Source: Mycocentrospora acerina | Lineage: Eukaryota > Ascomycota > Dothideomycetes > Pleosporales | Direction: 5' to 3' | DNA length: 64,000 nucleotides | NCBI GenBank assembly: GCA_022701365.1 | Contig: JAKUHH010000284.1 | Coordinates: 1,202,850 to 1,266,849 of the forward strand | Shown here: positions 57,439 through 64,000 of the stretch, in pieces | How the letters are laid out: each line of letters opens with the position of its first letter | Position numbering within the stretch: position 1 is the first letter of the stretch | Position numbers and translations under genes: made by a program | Notes under the pieces: model-generated | What the model saw: the letters and a program-made list of their open reading frames with translations, nothing else | The model's database searches: none | What the model was told of the DNA's origin: nothing

Positions 57439-57799
57439 GTTGGACCAGAAAAACGTCTATGCAGAGAAGAAAGAAAAGAAGGAAAGAAGTAAAGAAGAAG
57501 AGAGGACGACTAAAAAAGTGAAGGTTAGTCCAAGCACTATTGCGACGGCTGTTCACGGAGGAGTCGAGAGATGACTGGGATTCGAAAAATTTGTGGGGCG
57601 CCGTTCGCGGGGCTAATCGATAGAGAGCGTAAGAGAGAGGGGCCGAGATACGCATCACCATCACCACCGCGACGGACGCGCGACTCGGCCCGTCATGATG
57701 GCTCGGGCTTTGGTGTAGTCAATCTATATCAATCCCCAGGACGCCTGCATGTAGATCTCCAGCCGCTCTTGGGCCGCCAAACTCTCTTCCTCACCCAAC
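57439..57799. promoter_or_regulatory. divergent region SNO1 / npgA
   Basis: This 361-bp spacer lies between two divergent start codons. An A/G-rich stretch (57455-57530) forms the probable SNO1 leader. No defined motif is recognised. Confidence 0.4.
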
Positions 57800-58973
57800 A
57801 TGTCTGATGCATCACCCCAACGCGGTCTCACGTGTTGGCTCCTCGACACCCGCTCACTATGGCCAGGCACCAACATTGCCCAAGCAGTCAGTCTCCCCCT
57901 TTTTTTTTAATATTATACTTGAACCGTCTACAGAATGTAAAAAAAAACAATCTTCTCCAAACTAACCCCCGTCTCCTCCTCCCCAGGCCCCCGAAGCCCT
58001 CGCCCTCATCAGCCCTGAAGAGCGCGAAGCATGTATCCGCAAATACCACCTCGCCGACGCAAAAATGAGCCTCGCCTCCGCCCTCCTCAAACGCCTCTTT
58101 GTCCACAAATCCCTCAACATCCCCTGGTCCTCTGTAAAATTCGGCCGCAAACGCGACCCCAAGCACGGCAAGCCCTGCGCACTGATCCCCTCCTCCGCCT
58201 CCCCCTCTGTCCCCTTCCTCCCCGCCCCCCTTGAATTCAACATCTCCCACCAAGCCGGGCTCGTCGCCCTCGTCGGCTGCCTCACCACCACCCTCGACGC
58301 CGACCTCGGCGTAGACATTGTCTGCGTCAACGAGCGCGCAAACGACATGCGCACCATTGACGCCGACGGCTGGGAAGCCTGGGTCGACACTTTTGCCGAA
58401 ATCTTCTCCGCAGAGGAAGTCTTTGACATGAAATTCAACTGCGATGCTTTCCCCCTCCCGGACGGCACCCTCATCACCCCCCAAATCCTCGGCCGCCACG
58501 ACCGCATCTGCGTGCTCAACGAGCCCCTCAGCGTCACGCTGCCCAACGGCCAGCAGCGCAAGTTTGACTCGGACCTCATTATTGAAGCTAAACTACGCCG
58601 CTTCTACACCTTTTGGTGCTACAAGGAGGCGTATATCAAACTCGACGGTGAGGCCCTGCTTGCCAAATGGATCCCCGAGTTGGAATTTAGACACGTGCGT
58701 GCGCCGGGGCCGGGCTCCCCGCCTCGATGCAGTACGCTTGGGGTGTGGGGGGAGCGTGTGAGCGACGCGCAGGTGTTTTTCAAGCAAGAGAGGTTGCTCA
58801 ACACGCGCATGGAGATTTGCTCGTTTGAAGAAAACTTTATGCTCGGGGTTGCCGCCAAGGACAAGGGGTGGAGGGGAGGAGAAGGGGAAAGTGCATTGCC
58901 AGACGTGTTGACGCGGTTTGTGGGATTGGATCTCGAAAATGATATTATGGAGGTTGCGAGGGCAGGAGGATGA
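57800..58973 (+). CDS. npgA: 4'-phosphopantetheinyl transferase, Sfp/NpgA type
   Basis: It transfers phosphopantetheine from CoA to carrier domains of polyketide and peptide synthetases and of alpha-aminoadipate reductase, so it is needed for lysine, siderophore and secondary-metabolite synthesis. Exons 57800-57886 and 57987-58973 join in phase 0 to 357 aa. The first exon (MSDASPQRGLTCWLLDTRSL) matches the NpgA N-terminus. Motifs in order: LEFNISHQAGLVALVG; the metal-binding LGVDIVCVNE; and FYTFWCYKEAYIKLDGEALL, holding the WxxKEA signature. The intron (57887-57986) has a GTCAGT donor and a long T run. Usually one such broad-range PPTase exists per fungal genome. No metabolite cluster surrounds it here. 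Confidence 0.93.
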
Positions 58974-59428
58974 TGTGGAGTTTGTCGGATAGGAGGGGAG
59001 AGTGAATAGTCCAAGTAGATATCTACCTACGCTATACACACAGGTACTTCTTAACCACTACCATCACCATCACCATAACCAGACCCCAAAACAAAACAAT
59101 CCTCCATTCTCTCTAGGCCGTGGAAACCTCATGTTGATTGACTCTGCTGCTTCATCACGCCCGGCTGCGGTCACGCACGTGAAATGACGACGTGTCTCGC
59201 TGACTAATACCCCTCTCACACCAAGACTCCAGAAGGATGCAGAGTGCGGAATCCAAAAAGCCAAGGAGGATGGGAATTAGTACATGTATAAAAGAAAAAC
59301 AAAACTCACAAACACCTAGAATGACTACACCCAGACTGAATACACACAGACTGACTACACACACGCCTGACTGATCAATTAAATCAGCGCCGTATTCCAC
59401 AAACACAATCCTCTCTCTTATCATCACA
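58974..59428. other. intergenic, no gene
   Basis: It has a (CAYCAC)n stretch at about 59056-59080 and (CTGACTACACA)-type tandem units at about 59315-59370, in the probable promoter of the DJ-1/PfpI gene. Confidence 0.45.
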
Positions 59429-60228
59429 ATGTCTTCATCCGCCACAACCACCACCACACGACCCCTCCACATCTCCGCCATCATCTTCCCAGGCTTTCAA
59501 CTCCTCGATCTAACCGGTCCTCTTGATGCGTTAAACTTCCTCTCACTCACGCACCCTTTGACCATTTCCATACTCGCCCGCACCCTCTCTCCCGTCTCCA
59601 CCTTAACCTCCGACCAAGCAGCCACAGGAAGTACCTTCTCCCAGAGCCTCCTACCAACGCATACGTTTGATTCTGCGCCGGCCTACGCAGATGTGGATGT
59701 TGTGCTTTTGCCCGGTGGAGGCGGCAAGTCGAATGAAGACGAGATACAGGCGTTGGTGAGTTGGTTGGCGGGGTGGTTGGAAGAGGGAGGGGATGGTAAG
59801 GGGGAGAAGAAGAAAAAGTGGGTCATTACGGTTTGTACGGGAAGCGCGATTCTGGCTCGAACGGGCGTGTTGAATGGGCGACGGGCGACGACGAATAAAA
59901 AGGCATTCAATAGGGTATTTAATCCTCTTTTTTCTCCCTACCCATCATCTATCTTTCTGTTGCCCCTCATTTTTCTGTCTTGTAGTCCTGACGTGATTAG
60001 GTCAAAGCGCAGCATCCTGCCGTCAACTGGGTCCCCAAGGCGCGATGGGTGGTCGACGGGAATATCTGGACGAGCTCGGGGATTAGCGCAGGTATCGATG
60101 TCATGTTTGCATGGATTGCAGAGGTCTATGGGGAGGATGTCGCCAAGTCGATTGCTGACAGAAGTGAGTACGAAAGGAACCTAGATTCAGAAAAGGATCG
60201 GTTTGCAGAGATTTGGGGTGCGGAGTGA
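59429..60228 (+). CDS. DJ-1/PfpI family protein
   Basis: Exons 59429-59914 and 60001-60228 join in phase 0 to 237 aa. The class I glutamine-amidotransferase-like fold is shown by HISAIIFPGFQLLDLTGPLD, VDVVLLPGGGG and the nucleophile elbow KWVITVCTGSAILARTGVLN, with Cys as the reactive residue. The second half is KARWVVDGNIWTSSGISAG and IDVMFAWIAEVYGE. The FQLLDLTGPLDAL form and missing HTH domain resemble fungal isonitrile-hydratase-like or PfpI-like proteins more than DJ-1 itself. The reaction is not evident. A charged insert (EEGGDGKGEKKKK) precedes the elbow. The intron has a CTGAC branch point 8 nt before its acceptor. Confidence 0.87.
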
Positions 60229-60349
60229 GGGAAAATAAGCGGGGAATTGACAAGCTAGCACATAGATGGGCATGGGCATGGGCTCAGGCATGGTGAATGG
60301 AAGTGACAAAATTGGATATTCGTAAACAACAATCGCTGCACTACGGGAA

Positions 60350-61506
60350 TCAACGCTTGACCATCTCCGCAGCTCCAAAATTCAAAACAGGAAAGGGTAT
60401 CATGGACATAATCGAATAAAAATTGTGGTGAGTGACAGGTGGTGGGGTATTAATGTCGTCTCTCTCCGGAGGCTCAAGCGTAGCAGGTCGTGACTTGTTG
60501 TCCAGGCGGGCCTGGGCGATTTGGAGGGCAATCTGGAGGTGAGGGCAGCTGGGCGTAGGTAGTGTGGGCTGTGTTGGGGTTTCAACAACCTCTGTGTTCT
60601 GTATAACGTCTTTGAAGGGCTTTGGCGGTTGGATCCTGAAGTCTGCTGGAAGAATGGCGGGAACCAGGGAAGTAGGTGGAGGTGGTGGCGGTGGCCGAGT
60701 TGGACGGGCTGAGGAATTTGCTCGAGGTACTGGCAAAGACGTTGTTGCTAGTGGGGCTGGATCGTTGGTTCGATATGATGGCAGACTGTGTAAAAAGGAT
60801 ACCCGGGTCGAGGACGACACGTTTGACGCTGCCGGCTTCTCTGGTGACGATGGCGGTGGACACCATGGACTATGAGCCGAGATCTTCCAATCGAATATGT
60901 CCAACTCAACATCGACAACAACCCTCTACACAAAAGAAACATCAGTCAAAGCCATTCCCTGTCTGAAAGGAGAGCAAGAGAGGACACCTAGACGTGCATG
61001 TTTGCACGTCCAGTGAGGGATGTCCGTGCCTTCCTGTGCTTCCAGAACAACACCGCACCCCACACCAGGGTGATGAACCACAGCAAGACGTTTGTGAGCA
61101 GAACCCACACGGCATTCTTCATGCGTGTGATGCCGCTGTTACCCTCGGCGTTCTCAGAGATGTACATGCTCCCGAAAATGCCAAACGCAATCAGATAGCA
61201 TAGGAACACGAGAAAGTCGATGACGCAGAAAAACCAAAACGACATGAAGCCAACGAGCGCCATGATCGCGCCGAGCGAACCGCATACGACGGCCCACACC
61301 CACTTGGAGTCGGTGTATTTCCCCTGCTTGCGCGCGTTGTCGAGATCCTGGGCATAGAGGGCAATAACGGTGATGCCCATGACGAACTGGAAGAATCGTA
61401 GGAGGAAGCGAAAGAAGCTTGCGATTGTCAGGTGCGAGCGAAGCCTCGTACTGAACATGGTCTTCTCGCCTTTTAGCGATCTACGCGAGAGGAAGCTGAA
61501 TGCCAT
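60350..61506 (-). CDS. MARVEL-domain membrane protein, possibly with a Pro-rich C-terminal exon
   Basis: The clear part is 60988-61506: 172 aa starting MAFSFLSRRSLKGEKTMFST. It has four membrane helices typical of MARVEL proteins: FFQFVMGITVIALYA, WVWAVVCGSLGAIMALVGFM, FFCVIDFLVFLCYLIAFGIF and VWVLLTNVLLWFITLVWGAV, ending in a basic cytosolic FWKHRKARTS. The frame stops at 60988. Downstream, a second frame (60350-60925) without its own suitable ATG begins after an acceptor TGTAG with a CTGAT branch point and runs 191 codons. It is Pro/Ser-rich (RPTRPPPPPPPTSLVPAILP). Joining them in frame needs an unusual donor, GTCTAG at 60988-60993, giving about 362 aa. The MARVEL call is firm; the tail exon is tentative. 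Confidence 0.75.
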
Positions 61507-62507
61507 GATGTGGAGCTGGAGTCAAGTCAGTAAATAAAAAGATGGTCAAGAGTGAGAGTTGCGCGCACAGTATTCGAATACTAAAGTTTTTGGGAAGGGT
61601 TGTGTGTCTGCGAGGTTGTAGGAATGCGCAAAAGTCGCCGGTGATGTTGATAATAAAACAGTGGAGCGGTGTGAGTTTGTATACGAACAAACAATGTTCA
61701 ATGACGTATGCTACACAAAGCACTTGTTCGCGTGTGAATGGTTGTATTAGAGCGAACGGCTGCCTGAGGAGTCGATAATAGTGCTATTGGGTTGTCACAC
61801 AGGGGGTGCTACTATGACGTCGTTTATCGTGGTATCCTGCCACGAAGTCGCTCTTTCTGTGCTGTGATCGACGCTAAGAATTTAGGAAGGTGTGAGGCTT
61901 GCAGGTTTAAGACATTCAAATTCTGCAGAGTGATTCCTTGGAATTTATATGCAGACAAGGGACGTGGTTGAAAACAACCTGAATGGTAGCACGCGCACAA
62001 TGTATGCTAACCGTGACCTATTGCGACTGATCAAACAGTTGTGCGCGACTCACCGCCCAAGAGTCACAGAATCAAAGGTTGCAGAGCAAACTGTTGGCGC
62101 CCTTTGCGTGGCTTGAGTGCAAGCTAGATTGTGAATTCCGCTTACTTGGCTGCCGTCATTGGCGCCTGGCCAGCATTTACTTCAGGCCAGGGGGTCCGAT
62201 ACACTACAATTGGCTGATAGCGTTGGACATATGCAGGGCGTCTAACAAGATGCACCAAACCTTGTGGAGCTTTCAGTCTAGTCAGAGGTTAGTAGCCACA
62301 AATCAACACGCACCTGACTTGTTGCAGTGTTGTGATCAGTGTGGTGCAATCTTTGTGAGCTTGATCTGTTGCGCAAAGGTCAAGTTTTTGCATCAAGTAA
62401 GGAGCTTACAATTCATAATTCATTCCTGCTAGTCGCTGTAATTCTTCCAACTGTGCGCATTAATTCTTCCGACATCGCTGTTTTTCATACAGTCCTTCAC
62501 TCCCACC
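61507..62507. other. intergenic, no gene
   Basis: It holds the promoter of the MARVEL gene and the 3' flank of the GST gene. A 117-codon plus-strand frame (62079-62432) has no motif support. Confidence 0.45.
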
Positions 62508-63537
62508 TCACGGGGAAGTGTACTTGTATCCATACTGCTCCTTTGCAGCCTTGATCTGCTTCGCCAACACCCCCTCTTTCTCCGCAAACTCCTTGTCGTC
62601 TTGGAGCTTTTGTTTGTACGCGTCGTTGCCAAATGGCGATTTGGACGGAATCGCGCTACCGCGCTGCACACCAGGACGCGCTCCAACACGCTTCAACCAT
62701 GCCTTGACGTTCGGGAACGAGTCCAGATCGATGCCAGTAGCGGAGATCGCATTGCACCATCCATAATTTGCAATGTCAGCGATGCTGAACTTGTTTCCGA
62801 CAATGTACTCCTTGTCCTTGAGGTGGTTGTCTAGAACGCCAATCAGACGCTCGGTTTCGCCCGTGTAACGCTGCATGCCGTACGCGATGCGCTCCGGTGC
62901 GGCTCGATTGAAGTGATTTGCCTGTCCCTGCATGGGTCCGAGGCCGCCGTGTTGCCTAGTATCGTCAGTGCCAGTAAAGTGCAGCTCAATCCTTTGAGAA
63001 TATACCATGCCATCCACTGTTCAGCCCTTGAAGCGTCCAACGGGTCCGAAAAGCTAAACTTGTATTCAGGGTCGTAGTGGCGCGTGAGGTAGGACAGAAT
63101 TGCTACATTGGTCAGTTGCCAACCTCTTCTACAAGCATTCTACACTCACCAAGACCCTCTTGCACCGCAAAACCACCCTTGTCGTGGTCTACAATGACTG
63201 GAATGCGGCCATTGGGACCAAGCTTGGTAAACCATGGTTCTTTCTGAATATTTTGCGAAATGTTGATGGGCTGCCATGTGTACTCGGTGCCGTAAGCCTC
63301 CTTCAACTCCTCCAAGAGGATCGAGGCTTTTATGCCATTAGGAGTGCCCCAGGTGAGCAGCTCAATGCCCTTATTGGCCTTTAGTCCAGTAGGTCGTTCG
63401 CCGGCCATATCGGATAGTACTTGTAGTCGTGCGGTATGTGTGTGGAATGGAGCTCTGAATGCGTGTCTTGAAGCTGGGAGGGAGTTTCGTGAAGTAAGCT
63501 TGAGCTGTGAGAAGATGAGGGGTCGCAGCAGTGACAT
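62508..63537 (-). CDS. glutathione S-transferase, Ure2p/nu-like
   Basis: Exons 63150-63537, 63006-63102 and 62508-62955 join to 310 aa. The N-terminal 43 residues (MSLLRPLIFSQLKLTSRNSL) are basic/hydroxylated, like a mitochondrial presequence. An internal Met44 (MAGERPTG) could give a cytosolic form. The thioredoxin-like domain has ELLTWGTPNGIKASILLEEL, with the Asn typical of Ure2-like GSTs in place of Ser/Tyr, then GPNGRIPVIVDHDKGGFAVQ. The helical domain has AEQWMAWQHGGLGPMQGQAN, the N-capping/hydrophobic staple KFSIADIANYGW and a C-terminal Lys-rich helix. Function is likely glutathione-dependent detoxification or disulfide reduction. Introns are 63103-63149 and 62956-63005. Confidence 0.9.
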
Positions 63538-64000
63538 GGAGAAAGCTTATATGCGAACAAGAGGGGTCGTGTAAGACGCTCTCTACGCATACATAGTGCT
63601 TATAGCTGCTTAGCGATCTACTACTCTTCGGGTTCGGCTTCGTCGGGATTGGCTTATTCGGGTCATAACTCCATTTGCGAGAAGCACAGACTCCACGGAG
63701 AAGGGAGTGGTCACTGTTAGAATTTTGGAATAGTATGGAGATTCGTAATCAGTTGCGGGAGCGGGGGTAGATGCGGAAGTAAGAGAGTATGAGTAAGCAA
63801 AATGGCGCATGGCTGATCAACAAAGTCGCTTAGGCTGAGCATTGGGAGAGTTAATTCTTTACCTTGTCTCTATGCTTGTTACTTCTTTCCAGATTTGTGC
63901 TAGAAGTCTTGTAATACTATCTCGGGAAAGGCGTTCCGTTTAGACAGACTCTTATGTTAGCCGGAACTTCCGGTCTCTTCCATTTTTTTTTTTTTTTTTT
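63538..64000. other. right end, no gene; poly-T terminus
   Basis: It is the promoter side of the GST gene and beyond. Positions 63983-64000 are an unbroken T run, which may again mark a low-quality sequence edge. Confidence 0.45.

Noticed and set aside
62079..62432. 117-codon plus-strand frame downstream of the GST gene
   Set aside because: No motif or splice support; lies in intergenic DNA.
1..64000. CRISPR arrays, bacterial operons, riboswitches
   Set aside because: The window is eukaryotic; the tandem repeats seen lack regular unrelated spacers, and no TPP-type riboswitch or similar structure was recognised.

Overview
This window looks like nuclear DNA of a filamentous ascomycete, most likely a Dothideomycete (Pleosporales-like). 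Genes carry short introns of about 40-140 nt with GT-AG ends and CTAAC/CTGAC-type branch points. Familiar fungal proteins are present: an NpgA-type phosphopantetheinyl transferase, a Grg1-like glucose-repressible protein, Nup82, Trs20, EMC1, Rsr1, a Bim1/X325-type copper protein and a PNP-NACHT-ankyrin NLR. It is an assembly scaffold: there are N gaps at 1-52 and 24358-24516 with homopolymer flanks, and a single N at 52135 between two identical 165-bp copies.

Layout. (a) 0.6-6.6 kb is core: an acidic nuclear-type protein, the alpha subunit of 3-methylcrotonyl-CoA carboxylase (5 exons), TRAPP subunit Trs20 and mitochondrial ribosomal protein mL60. (b) 7.4-22.9 kb is a block of proteins I cannot assign to known families. 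It contains a two-gene module present twice: a roughly 450-500 aa protein on the minus strand (family A) lies upstream of a plus-strand coiled-coil protein (family B). Copy 1 is A1 9834-11398 with B1 13552-14708 (352 aa); copy 2 is A2 15824-17217 with B2 18573-22846 (1407 aa). A Cys/His-rich acidic protein (12048-13259) sits inside copy 1. This repeated module is the best candidate for an undescribed system. (c) 23.7-24.8 kb holds a GPI-type secreted Bim1/X325 copper protein whose assembly gap falls inside an intron. (d) 26.7-33 kb holds an NLR with eight near-identical ankyrin repeats and a stop codon beside its best splice donor, then a probably broken CorA-like membrane protein gene. (e) 34-42.4 kb returns to core genes: SRR1-domain protein, an atypical SDR, EMC1 and Rsr1.

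(f) 42.4-46 kb is gene-poor. Then come grg1, with CreA-like and CRE-like motifs upstream, and an FAD-dependent amine/amino-acid oxidase-like gene. A 0.6-kb AT-rich stretch (48.78-49.4 kb) resembles RIP-degraded repeat DNA. (g) 50-63.6 kb: a small conserved protein, tRNA-Gly(UCC), Nup82 and nuclear cap-binding protein CBP20 sharing a 259-bp divergent promoter, the glutaminase subunit of PLP synthase (PdxT/Sno), NpgA-type PPTase, a DJ-1/PfpI protein, a MARVEL membrane protein and a Ure2-like glutathione transferase.

Exon coordinates were worked out by hand from splice signals and reading-frame continuity, and have not been checked against transcripts or databases.
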